Shown: positions 23,301 through 33,704 of the stretch, piece after piece
Layout: each line of letters opens with the position of its first letter
Numbering within the stretch: position 1 is the stretch's first letter
Assembly: GCA_950097015.1 (NCBI GenBank)
Contig: CATNEN010000033.1
Location: 2,480,001 to 2,544,000, forward strand
Origin: Macrostomum hystrix
Taxonomy: Eukaryota; Platyhelminthes; Macrostomidae
Length of the DNA: 64,000 bases
Reading direction: 5' to 3'
Made by a program: the position numbers and the translations under genes
The notes under the pieces: generated by a model
Seen by the model: the letters and a program-made list of their open reading frames with translations, nothing else
What the model was told of the DNA's origin: nothing
The model's database searches: none

Positions 23301-24424
23301 TTGTCGCACGCCGCTAACTATTTACGCTTCTTCTATTCGAGACTGCGAACAAAGGACGAGCAGTACTATGCTCCAGCAAGTCTTATCTGCATTCGAGCCG
23401 GACTGCATCGCTTCTTCTGTCTGAACCATCCGGATATTAATATTATTGCGGACATTGCTTTCGCGAATGCCAATCGGATGTTGGTATCGATGGCTCACAA
23501 GTACAAGCTAGCCAATCAACCAAAATCCCGAGACAGATTTGCTGCAATTTAAAATAACGACCTGCAGAAAATCATGGGCTATTTTGATAGGTCAAATGGT
23601 GTCATACTGCAGCAGGAGGTCTAATTTCATCTAAATTCATCATGTTTCATCTAATTTATTATTTTGGACTGCGTGGACGAGAAACTCTACCAACGCTGAC
23701 TAAGGAGAGTTGCGTGTTTTTAGAAGATTCTGAAGGCCGTGACTATGTCGCACTGAATCATGACCTTCTAAGTAAGAATTCGAAGGCATCTCTGAAGAAG
23801 ACCGAATTCCATGATGCTAAGCAGGCACGCATGTATTCGGATTCCGAAAATCAAAATTGTCCCGATGCTGCATTAAAGATGTACCTGCAGTGCCTAAACG
23901 ACCTGCGCATCGAGTCGCTTTTCCCGAAGCCGTGTGTCAATGTTTCAAAAGGTACATCAGATAAGCGCTGGTACTGTGTATCCCGTACGGTTGGCAAAAA
24001 TACGATCGATCAACACATGAATCAACTTTCGAATAATCTTGGTCTCTCTAAGCGTTACACGAATCATTGTATTCGCGTAACCCACGTTACGATTTTGAAA
24101 GAGCACGGATTTTCGAATTCAGCGATTGCTAGTAACACGGGACACAAAAACCCAGAGAGTGTGGAACGTTACTCCAGGATGAGGAGAGACGCCGACTTTC
24201 GAGCAATGTCAGAAGCATTGTCCGTCGACGCCAGTGTATCGACCGTGCGCGTTAAACGTGTGGGCCCTATTGGTGTGATGTCGATAAAGGAAACAATGTC
24301 TAACTGCAATGTTCATCATGCCGAAGGACAAGCTGAGTCGCCTTCGCAAGGTCCATCGATCAGTGTGAATTTTTCCGGAACATTTCAAAATTGTAAGTTC
24401 GAGATCCACGGCCTGAAGGACTAG
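23301..24424 (+). pseudogene. Second Crypton-like tyrosine recombinase, disrupted
   Basis: Same family and domain order as the copy at 21251: EQYYAPASLICIRAGLHRF and INIIADIAFANANR in the N-terminal part, then YFGLRGRETLPTLT (catalytic Arg), NHCIRVTHVTILKEHG (His-x-x-Arg box), NTGHKNPESVERY (TGH and Tyr) and the C-terminal motif SGTFQNCKFEIHG. The catalytic half is open from about 23642 to the stop at 24422-24424. The N-terminal part is broken by an in-frame TAA at 23550-23552 and by a frame change around 23620-23645, where a short TTCATCTAA word is duplicated. It is probably inactive. No flanking repeats were found that define the element ends. Confidence 0.82.
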
Positions 24425-25494
24425 TTTACTTGCTGTCTGATAGTTTCGATAATGAACTGCGAATAAGACAAACTTTTAACAACTGGTTGTTTATTTCATG
24501 CTTGTGAGAAATAACTGCTGTCGCTGTTTGAATGCGTATGTTTCTATGTTTCATCGTTATTTGCTATTTAAAATAAAAAAATACCATAGATATATTCAAG
24601 GCAAAAGTGTTCTCATTGACGCCCTGAAAAATCGTCGCTATGCCCGCAAAAGTTAATGACAATGCCTGTAAAAATTATACTATTCTTTCCTAACTCATTC
24701 AAAAACTGTATTGCACTCAGTCATTCTCTACTACTTTGTACATTATTTTGAGACTCTATGAAAATCAGAATCGTCAGGCAAGCTTAAGATCAAGGCTCTT
24801 CTTAGACAATTTGCTGTTATTTTAATGCAGTGTCAATCATGCACCATGTGTGACAAATGCACCCAGCAGCCCGTCAAGCTGCATTCCTGACCCCCCGCAG
24901 AGTCCCGTCAAGCGGACACACGCGTGTCACGGCCCGAGTGAAGGCGGCTGCGCGGAAGCTCCCATCTCCGCCAGTCTCTGGCGGATAAACGGGAAAAATC
25001 CCTACTGCTCCTGTGCAGCAGAGCATCAGGGAATCCCATCTGTAAATTTATCAATCTCGCGGCCCCCACGGCAGTGAATTCAGCAAGCCACCGCCCACTG
25101 CGCCAGAAGCCCGGGGCCAGGGGAAGGCACTGCTGAGATTATCCAAAGTACACAAACAAAACTTAACATGCAGCTGTTTCCACTGCGCACACCGGATGTG
25201 TAACCGGCTGCCAATTGTCCGATGTGAGAGACGGGAGCGTTGGAAAGAGCGAAGGATGCGAGGGCGCTGCTGGGAACGTGTTTGTTTGGGCAACTGTTCC
25301 CCTCCGATTTGCTTATCTGTCCCCCAACCATGCCAGCCACCCACCCTGCAGAAGAGAAAGAGAGGGCGATGTTTGAATAAGGGCTGGCCGGGAGTCGCTG
25401 CGAATCGAATTGCTTACTACACAGCTTAAATCCTCTCTGTCCACTGCTTTTCCTCTCGGCTGTGTTTTGAGAGCGGTTTCTCGGCTCGTTGGGC
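24425..25494. other. Intergenic spacer upstream of the beta-lactamase-like gene
   Basis: No conserved coding sequence. The first 450 bp are AT-rich; about 24840-25490 is GC-richer and presumably contains the promoter and 5' UTR of the gene starting at 25495. No TATA or other element could be assigned with confidence. Confidence 0.4.
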
Positions 25495-28400
25495 ATGCCG
25501 GACTGTCTCCTGTTCGCACTACTCCTGGCTGCAGCGGCCAACGTAGCCTCAGCGTCGACCTGGGAGGCCTGGGAGCCGTTCAGACCGGAGCTGCCGTCCC
25601 TAAGGTCTGTGCTGTCCCGTGCAATGCGCTGTCAGGGCATCGGGCAGCTCCACGCCGCAGCGGTTCACGCCGGACGGCCGATTTTCGACTTTCGTCTGGA
25701 GAGGAGCGGAGGAGACGGGCGCGTAGGCGACCTGGATAGGTCCATGCTGCTCAGCTTGGCTTCCGTGTCAAAAGGTATGCTCGGCACGGCGCTGCCTCGA
25801 ATTCAGGAGTCGCTGCTGGGATCGAAGATGCCGCCAGAGGCTCGCGGTGTTGTGGGGTGAGTTCTCGAGTGTCACCTGATGTCTTATTGATTGACTCTAA
25901 TCCGCTTGGTACTCGAACTGCAGCCTGTTGAAGCTGCCCCTGAAGTCTATCTTCGGTGACGATTTTTGGTTCGTCGATCAGACGCGGACGGACCTGGTGA
26001 CTCTGGAGGATCTGGTGAGCCATTCCACTGGAGTGGCCAGGCACGACTCGCTCTGGTATCTGAGGCGATTCGACTCGAAGGAAGAGTTGGTGAAGTGAGT
26101 CTCAAGTCGGGGAACTTAGAATTTGACTTTGGATCCTTGCAAAAGTAGCCTGCTGCTGCATATTATTCTTTGTTTCTGTTTGACTTTGCGAGGGATGATA
26201 AATAGCCCAAAGAAAGTACAGGTAAATTTGGTGTTGACGGGTCTCAGCCACCAGGTGCTGCCAACACTCGATTCTCCTCTCTCTCATGCCCGTAGAGTCA
26301 CAGGCCGCTTGCCGGCAATCTTAGGTTTCCGATCCTCCTTTCGCTACAACAACCTGGCCTGGGCAATCGCAGACCTGGCGCTACAGCGCCTCACTGGCCT
26401 GACTTATCCACAGTACATGCGCGAACACCTGTGGCTGCCAATCAACATGACTGACACCTACACCAGCTCGGAGATGAACGCGAGTCTGTGGTCGAGGGTC
26501 TACAGGAACTCGCGCTCCATCATTGACGGAATCACCTACGACAGTGATGAGCTTCGCAAGTGAGAGTTGAGCAATGAAGTCTTGCTGAATCATGCTGTTT
26601 ACGAGCTAGCTTGCATATGGCTAGAGTAGGTATTGTTGCCTGACTATACTTAAATCGTATGAGGAAGTGTGATAATTCACGGATACTACGCTCATGTATC
26701 AACGTAGGTCCGGGCGCTTTGTAGGCCAAGCGACATTATGCCACGCTTTTAGCCCTTTTCCTGAGCCAAAAAACACGTTTATTCACGAATTTCGATAAAA
26801 AAGATAGACATAAGAAAAAATCTGCTAGGACTTTCACTGCGAAGAATTCACACTCAATTGATTAATGCCCACAGCTCGACAAACCTGGTCGAAGCAGCAG
26901 GTGGGGTCCACACCTCACTGGACGACATGATAAAGTACATGCAGCTGCACACCGTATCAAACTACTCAAGCGTGCGACCGCTGCCCAGCCAGTTCGGTCC
27001 AGTAAATGCCTACGTGGCCGAGAATGGCTTTAACCAGTGCTTCAACCGAGACTTGTACACAGCGCCTGACACTGGCTTCCCCGACCTGGAGATCGAGTCC
27101 TACAGCAAGGGCTGGTTCAGGACTTGGTACCGCAGTGCGTCTGTGCGGCTTTCTGATTGTTAAGGAACTCACAAAGCTGTATAATTCAGGGTTGAGCTGT
27201 ACAGAGTTGATTAAGTCACTTGCCCTAGCTGAGACTAGACCTGACATTTACACATTTGCCTCGTCGGTACTGCAACACTGCTTTCCCATATACTTAGCTC
27301 GTATTTATAAACACACTGAATTATTGATATTCAAGAACTCCAGTGTCCTCAAAACTCCATGGCCTCGAAGGAGCTTCAATATAAACTTAGCTCATAGAAG
27401 TAGCTGAAACATCCATAATGCAATGAGACAGATGACCTAATTAAACTCCCCTGCCGCAGACAACCTGGCCTACAGTCACGGAGGCAGTCTTTTTGGTGTC
27501 CGCTGCGAGTTGGACGTGTTCCTGAAACGTCGTCTGGCCGTGTTCACCCACACCAACCTGGCTGACGGCGAGCAGTCGATGCTGCAGCCGCTGTATGCCG
27601 CCATACTCAACAAGTACCTGACCGACGTGCTGCTGCTAAATGCATCGTTCGTCACGGAGGCCAACGTGTGCAGCCTGCTACACCGAGTTAATAGCCAGGT
27701 GACTGCACTGCCCCGACTCAACATGACTCAAGCGGACATCGACTTCTGCTCTGGCAGGTTTGTGATTAGAGAATAGATAGATAGAGACACGCCGGAGCTT
27801 ATAAGCTCTTGCGCACACGCGCTCGCGAAACAGACGGGACGGGCAGGCGGCTGTGGTCTGGGGGCTGAGACCCAGCGCCTGCAAGTGCCACAAAGCAGTC
27901 AGTCATCGCCATAGTTTGTCATCGGCGCTTCTGCTCCGTCGGCTGGTGCAGGAGGACCAGGACCAAAGGGACTTGGTCGCTGCGGCCATGACTCCACAGG
28001 TAGTGGCCCAGCAGCATTTGGCGACGCCGGAGAGAATAAACTTTGAAAATGTACTTTTAGCAAATCGGTCTGGTAACTTGCAGCGAATCGGTAACACTCT
28101 ACTCATTTTTAGCGCAAATGCCTTCGTCATCCATGCAGTAGTAGCTTGTAAAAAACGATTTCCGAGCTTAAGAAATTAGAAAAGTTAAAATGCAAGTAGT
28201 AAGAGCAGCTTGTTTAGAACAGTAACAGACAAAAATATTTTATGACTTCCAGTTTTGGCCAGTACGGCTACGGTTCGGTGTCGGTTTACCTGAACGGCAC
28301 CAGCGGTCTGCTTAACGCTCGCTACGGAATTATGCACGTCGAATTGTACCTGGTGGCGGCCAGGGATCAGTACTACCAGTTCATTCCCAGAGCAGTTTCA

Positions 28401-28739
28401 AGTGTGAACAGCTCCGGTGCCCTGGTATTCGGTGTGAACGACACGCACGTTCACGCGCTCAACACAAGTTTGTACATGCAGCCGTTCGTTCGCATCTACA
28501 ACCGCACCTCCAGCGGCGGAGTCGTGCTCAACTACCCGGCTCTGGAGGCAACTCTCGTCCTGGAGAAGGGACTCAACCCGGATGATTGGCGACGACCCGA
28601 GCGGTGTTCCAACAGTTCCTCAGAGACTCAGACCGTTGACACCTCGAAAGAAGCATCTTACCCCGGGGCGAGTCAAGCTGCAATGACAGCCACAGCGGCG
28701 TGTGTTTTGCAAATGTACCTTTACCTGAACTTTACCTGA
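25495..28739 (+). CDS. Secreted beta-lactamase-like serine hydrolase (S12/PBP family)
   Basis: Six exons: 25495-25856, 25924-26094, 26296-26559, 26875-27134, 27460-27757 and 28253-28739, all GT-AG, giving about 613 residues. The ATG at 25495 opens a signal peptide (MPDCLLFALLLAAAANVASA). The three catalytic motifs of serine beta-lactamase/penicillin-binding proteins are intact: SVSK (residues 90-93, nucleophile Ser and Lys), YNN (195-197) and HGG (359-361). Asn-X-Ser/Thr sites are frequent (NMT, NAS, NYS, NGT), as in an exported glycoprotein. The C-terminus ends in a hydrophobic stretch after a Ser/Thr-rich linker, so a GPI anchor is possible. Animal members of this family include LACTB-like and mollusc shell proteins; bacterial-type cell-wall roles should not be assumed. 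Substrate is unknown. TTACCTGAAC-type repeats mark the stop codon region. Confidence 0.88.
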
Positions 28740-29656
28740 ACTCTACCTGAACTCTTAGCTATTTTTTCATTACTTGTCTTAATTAGTGAAGCTGCGCTTG
28801 AAGCAAAAAACATTTTTGAGCATGTTTTTTTAAACTATTCGATTTATTGAAGCATTTTGCTAGCTCGAAAAACTTTCTAATGTAAGCTGAAAGATTCACA
28901 AATGATGGAGCGTATGAGTTCCCGCCGGGAATTTTCAGCAGCAAAAGATTATGTTTTGTTTTTAGAGCAGTTCATGGCTCTATAGCGGATTCGATAACTT
29001 CAACGTGGAAATCAAAGATAAAGCACAAATTCGTTTTTGCGCCTCAAACTTTGACGAAAACATTGCAGCAAAGGGCAGATAGTTCAGAGCAAATCTAGTC
29101 TGCCTGCAATGAGCTATAGACTGGGTCAAGCACCTGCCATCAAAGTTAATTAACCTACTATCTAGTGCAGCACTGACAACAGGATCCGCGAGAATCTAAT
29201 CTGTGAGGGATTTCAACCCACGGACCATAGGATACAAACAGGGTCCTTTGTTGCAGTACGGAACCCTGCAAAAATGCGTTCTCCGTGTTAAAAAAATGAA
29301 TAATAGTGCCTATTCAGAATAAATATTAGTTCTCTGCTGCTGAGGGGACATTAGTTCTCTGCTGTTTGGGGCACATTTAATTGGTTATTTACTGCTGGGG
29401 GGACATTGGTTCTCTGCTGCTGAGGGGATAGTATTCGCATGTACCTTAGTAGCATTATGCAAGAAATAAAATTTCCAAGAAACGAAGTGTCCCGTCATTC
29501 TTCTTCTAGTTGTCCTTGATATTTATTCGTACCGGACAAATAGATATTTCAATATATCAATATTGATAGGCTGCAGACTGCTGAAACGTGGTAAAACGTC
29601 GAGGCGCGTAGTGCCTTTCATGGCCCGCCCGCTGTTCATATCTTTGGGTATCTTTG
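28740..29656. other. Intergenic spacer
   Basis: No gene seen. Three or four short degenerate repeats around GGTTCTCTGCTGCTGAGGGG occur at 29327-29430. AATAAA appears at 29466-29471, too far from the preceding stop to assign. Confidence 0.4.
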
Positions 29657-29822
29657 GCGCGCACCACATGCAGAAGCGGAGCGTGCGCTACTTGCCGAAT
29701 CGCTACGCATTGAACTGCCGGACTGCAGCGTCGAAAGCACTTGCAGCTGCGGTTGCACTACTGACAACTGGCTGTTTCATAATACATCTCAGTGGGAATA
29801 CAAACAGGCCCTAATTTCACCT

Positions 29823-30461
29823 TTGAATAGTCGACACCAGATCCAGGACTACTTGGAACGCGACTGTTACACTTCTGTCACTGAAATCGCCAACAAAAGA
29901 CAAAAACCACAACCGGAGCTGCAAAGGCGTCGACGTCGGCATCGAAATCAGTGCGATTCTCCTCCAATTTCTTCTGCGGCCTTATCCTCCGACTGGTCGT
30001 CCGACAGAAAATCGGCAGCAGTGGAGACAGCTTCATGCATCTCAGGCGGTGGCTTCGACAGTCTCATGCAGACCCTAGAGCGAGCGAGGCTGCGGCTGAG
30101 TGCATCCGCTCTTTACACAGCGCATTCCAATCCCATATCAGCCAGCCAACATGAACATTGTCACTCAAAGCGCAAAAGTCGAAAATTTCTGACGCAGACG
30201 GTTGACTTTGCCATTGATAGACCAGAGAAAGATGAGGGCGTCTGGAAATTTCCAGAATCTGCTGAGACAGAAATCGAGGAGAATAATGCTGGGAACAGGC
30301 GCGATGAAAACCAGTCCAACGCTGGCGACGACTTCAGCGACACTTTCATGGCCTGCGGCTCAACATATTTAGATGACAGGATTGTCAACTACTGCGATGA
30401 GGACGACTGTCAGGCCGCACCGGCGGAGCCACTGTCCACAGTTAACCAATCGTCTATTTAG
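29823..30461 (+). pseudogene. Truncated copy of the unknown gene at 37248-39194
   Basis: Open frame of 212 residues that reproduces residues about 391-602 of the intact protein almost exactly. The 5' half is missing, and upstream sequence has a small insertion (GCGGAGCGTGCGCTACTTGCC) that breaks the frame. At the 3' end the frame meets TAG where copy 2 reads TGG, right at the junction with the missing 790 bp. It could be an expressed short paralogue if a promoter was acquired, but truncation at both ends favours a pseudogene. Confidence 0.7.
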
Positions 30462-30769
30462 ATTCTACCTTGGAGTAGCTACAATGGAACTCAAAAGCAA
30501 GTTTCCAAATCAAAATAATTTAAAGAACAGAATGGAATGATACTTCATATATATCAAGAATTTATATTGGGGGCCTAGGTATAAAAATGATGGTGATGTT
30601 TGTAATGTTGTTGCGAAGACTGTCAAAATGGTTCGGAGCTCCTGTTTTTTGTGAATTTACATATCGATCAAACACTCTGTAGAGTTTAGCTAGCCTATGC
30701 AATGGTTAATACATCATCACGTCCCATATCATCGTCGCCGTACGAATAGCCGTTTTGTTATTTGTACGG

Positions 30770-30886
30770 GGGGAGGCGGCGCGATGGGCGCAAAAGCGCC
30801 TAGTTCGCCGGTCTGGGGGCGTGCCGCTCCGTCGCTTGTGCGACAAGTGCCCCGGGCCCCCCTGCATATAGATAGATAGAGATAGA
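30770..30886 (+). mobile_element. 117-bp GC-rich short insertion with target-site duplication
   Basis: Present in copy 1 and absent at the matching site of copy 2. Flanked by a 13-bp direct repeat GTTATTTGTACGG (30757-30769 and 30887-30899). The body is very GC-rich (GGAGGCGGCGCGATGGGCGC at the start, CCCCGGGCCCCCC near the end) and it closes with a GATAGATAGAGATAGA tail. Target duplication plus simple-repeat tail indicates retroposition of a small SINE or a structured RNA gene copy. The parent RNA was not recognised. Confidence 0.8.
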
Positions 30887-31265
30887 GTTATTTGTACGGT
30901 CACCGTACGCCGTACGAAGAAAAAAAAGCTAAAACTAATACGTACAAGAACTGATTTGGCGCCAATTCAAATTAAAATAATGTTAGCCGTGTGCGCAAAA
31001 TTTGAATTTCGGCAAAAAGAGGAAAGGAAAGCTAAGTATCAATTTTATTTGCGAAACTGCGAAGTAAATAAATAGAAAAAAACAAATGGGGCAAAGGGGC
31101 GTGGCCAACAAGAGAGCAGTCGCCCACCTAACAATCACAACGCGCCAGTGGGGTACGAAAACCACTGACGCGCGATTGGGTGAGGGTCATTAAACACGCA
31201 ACAGACAATCAGATTTTAAAGGAAAAATCTAGAAGGCTTACGAAAACGGGGTGACGCTGAGAAGA

Positions 31266-31657
31266 ACGAAGAAGCATAAAGAAAAATAAAAGTTAATTTC
31301 TCAAGGACTTTCACTTGCACAGAAATTAGCAAGTGAAGTGATTCTGGTCAAACTAAACTAAAGTAAAATACACACTTCCTAATATAGGGTGGTTGACGAC
31401 GGTTAGATAGGATGAATACAACGGTCGAATTCCTAATGTAATTTAAACGAAAGATTGGAGCTTAGTGCTTACTAAAAAATACTAAAAAATCTCACCTGTG
31501 CACAAAGAGATTGGTTAAAAGATTTAAAACACAGCAAAAACACAGCAGCTGAAACAATTACTGCAGTTACACGAGCTACTATAGTCAAAAAGTTTTATTG
31601 TCCATAAAAGTGATGTCAAAACAGAAAGTCGCCTCATCAACTGTCAAGGGCGAAGCT
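31266..31657. other. Spacer and 3' UTR of the atlastin-like gene
   Basis: AT-rich spacer. On the - strand an AATAAA signal lies at 31599-31594, 59 bases after the stop of the atlastin-like gene, giving a short 3' UTR. Nothing else recognised. Confidence 0.5.
31594..31599 (-). terminator. Polyadenylation signal of the atlastin-like gene
   Basis: AATAAA on the - strand (TTTATT on +), 59 bases downstream of the TAA stop. Confidence 0.65.
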
Positions 31658-33704
31658 TTACGATATCGAACACTTCTTATTTTTTGGCTTTTTAGGCTCC
31701 TCAGCTGGCTGCTGCAGCCGCTTTATAGTATCATCCCGCTCTGCTATCTCCTTAGCTTTCTCATCAGCTTGCTGCTGCAGCCGCTTTATAGTATCATCCC
31801 GCTCTGCTATCTCCTCTGCTATCTCCTCAGCTTTCTTCTTCGAGTCTTGCTCCAGTTTCTGATTTTCTCGCCATAAGGAATCACACTGCCTCGTTCGAAA
31901 TTCAAGCAGACTATTTTGCTTTTGCTGTATCTCCGCATCTTTCATCCCCTGAGCCTGGCTCTGCTGTTGCGTCTCCATCAATTGCTTTCTCAGAGTCGCA
32001 TTGTTCATGTTCACTGCTCGCAAATCTTGTTCTTTCTGTTCCATTTTTTTATCCTTTATTATCACTTGCTTTTTTAGTTCGTCTTTTTCCTTCATCATGT
32101 TTAGCATATATTCCATTTGAACTTTCTGCTCTTCCGAATGCTTCACCTGCTCTTTATGCAGCATCGACTCCATCTCCGCCTTCGAAACGGCAGACTGCTG
32201 AATCTCGGTGACTTTTCTGCCAAACTCCTTCTGCATCTCGCCTATTTGTATCTTGGCCTCCCTACTATCATCCTCCATGCGCTTCATTTCAGCCATCAGT
32301 ATCTCATTCTTCTCCTTTGCTGCGATCCGCTCGGATTTCAGCTGGTTCAGCAGCCGCTGTTGCTGGAAGAGACCTTGCAGCTGGCTCTCGAGCTTCTCTC
32401 TGGATCTCTTGGTGTCTCGCGATCCTCTCTCCATGCACTTCGCGTCGAACTGCTCAATGGCCTGATCTAGAATTTTCTGCAGCAGCGAGTTCAGCTCTTC
32501 GTCGGTTGTCGTCGGACCAGGCAGAGAGCACATGGTCTCCTCAAAGAACCTCCGCGCATCGGCTGAGGCCGTCAGATTGGCCATCTCCACAGTGGCTGTG
32601 AAGATGCTCTTCGGAGTGGGCAGCTTTCCGAGACGGAACTCCTCAAAGTAGACTTCGGCAAGACTGAAAAGCTCTCGACCAGTGAGCTTCTTTCCATTCA
32701 CCTTCTTGACCACGAGGCTCTCAGGCGACAGAATGCGACGTACGAACTGATCAAGGTGTTCCACAAATTCGCAGTCAAGAAGATTCACTTGACCTTTGAA
32801 TTCTTTAAGTGTTACAGCTTTCCCAGGATGAGGCAACAGACAACAGGATGAGCTCACGAAGTGATTTGTGATGCCCTGTCGGAGCTCCTGGTTCTCTCTT
32901 GGCTTTTGGTCGTCACATGCGAGAACATTTTGCAAATACTTTTCGCCACCGTCCACTCCGTAGGCATACTCGTCAGGGTTCTGCCAGTCTCTGATGAGGA
33001 ACCAGAGATGCTGCAGAACCTTCTCCTTGGAGTTCTTGGCCATCGATGCGAACTCGACAAATAAACGAAGATGTTGCAGGTCCGTCTCCTGAATGTTCTG
33101 CAAGACGTTGAAGATCTGCAGGGAGCTCAAGAGGGTGCTGAATGCAAAGATGGTGGTGCAGTCCTGTTGAGTCGACTGGTGATCAAACGTTCCCTGGGTG
33201 TCCATCAGCAGCACGGCCACCTCTTCTCCGTCTGGCCTGCGAATGAAGAACGGCTCGGACCAGATGAGGATTCCCGTGGTGTCTCTTTCGGTCCCAGACC
33301 TCCAGTGAAATCCGTCATCAAGCATTTGTGATTGGACTTTGGATCCCATCCAGTTTTGAGTGTCACCATTATTGAGGGCTCGGAGGTATCTCAGGAAGAA
33401 GTTCAGCAAAAAAGACTTTCCCTTGCGGTAAGCACCGGCCACGCTGACGATGACGATGTTTGAGCTTGCCAGCTTCTCATAATTCTTGAACTCCCTAGCG
33501 AAGTCCTGTGTGAGCTGAAATCCTTCCTCTTCATCATTCTTATCGCTGGAAACTGGTGTCAACAGCTTGACCAGTTTGCCCGGCCTCGCTGAAAAATGGA
33601 TTAAGGTTGTGTTAAATGTTTTGCTAATACAATATTTTCTTAATTCTTTTGCGAATGATGAGAAATTACTCACTTTGATCGTATCCTGGCTCACTGTGCT
33701 GCAT
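31658..33704 (-). CDS. Atlastin-like dynamin-superfamily GTPase with coiled coil and CaaX tail
   Basis: Two exons on the - strand: 33704-33674 (start ATG, ten codons) and 33588-31658 (stop TAA); 653 residues. The G domain is atlastin/GBP type: P-loop GAYRKGKS (residues 62-69), switch region DTTGILIWS, G3 MDTQGTFDHQST and the RDW guanine-recognition motif (LIRDWQNPDEY). The middle helical domain also reads as atlastin (CLLPHPGKAV, LSPESLVVKKVNGKKLTGREL, PTPKSIFTATVEMANLTA). After about residue 400, in place of the membrane hairpin of true atlastins, there is a long charged coiled coil. A near-duplicated heptad block (ERDDTIKRLQQ) occurs twice near the end. The tail is PKKPKNKKCSIS: a polybasic stretch plus a CaaX box predicting farnesylation. 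Membrane attachment would thus be by lipid, as in vertebrate GBP1/2/5. Confidence 0.9.

Larger units (their letters stand above)
29657..31265 (+). repeat. Duplicated segment, copy 1 (truncated)
   Basis: Direct repeat of 38260-40522. The first part (29702-30445) differs from copy 2 at only three bases by eye. The part after 30453 matches copy 2 from about 39845 and is clearly more diverged (roughly 5 percent in its first 330 bp). Copy 1 lacks about 790 bp present in copy 2 (39050-39844) and carries a 117-bp insertion (30770-30886). Confidence 0.9.

Noticed and set aside
29190-29290. Reverse-oriented tRNA-like B box (GGTTGAAATCC on the - strand)
   Set aside because: No A box at the right distance and no second copy in the window, so a SINE cannot be supported.
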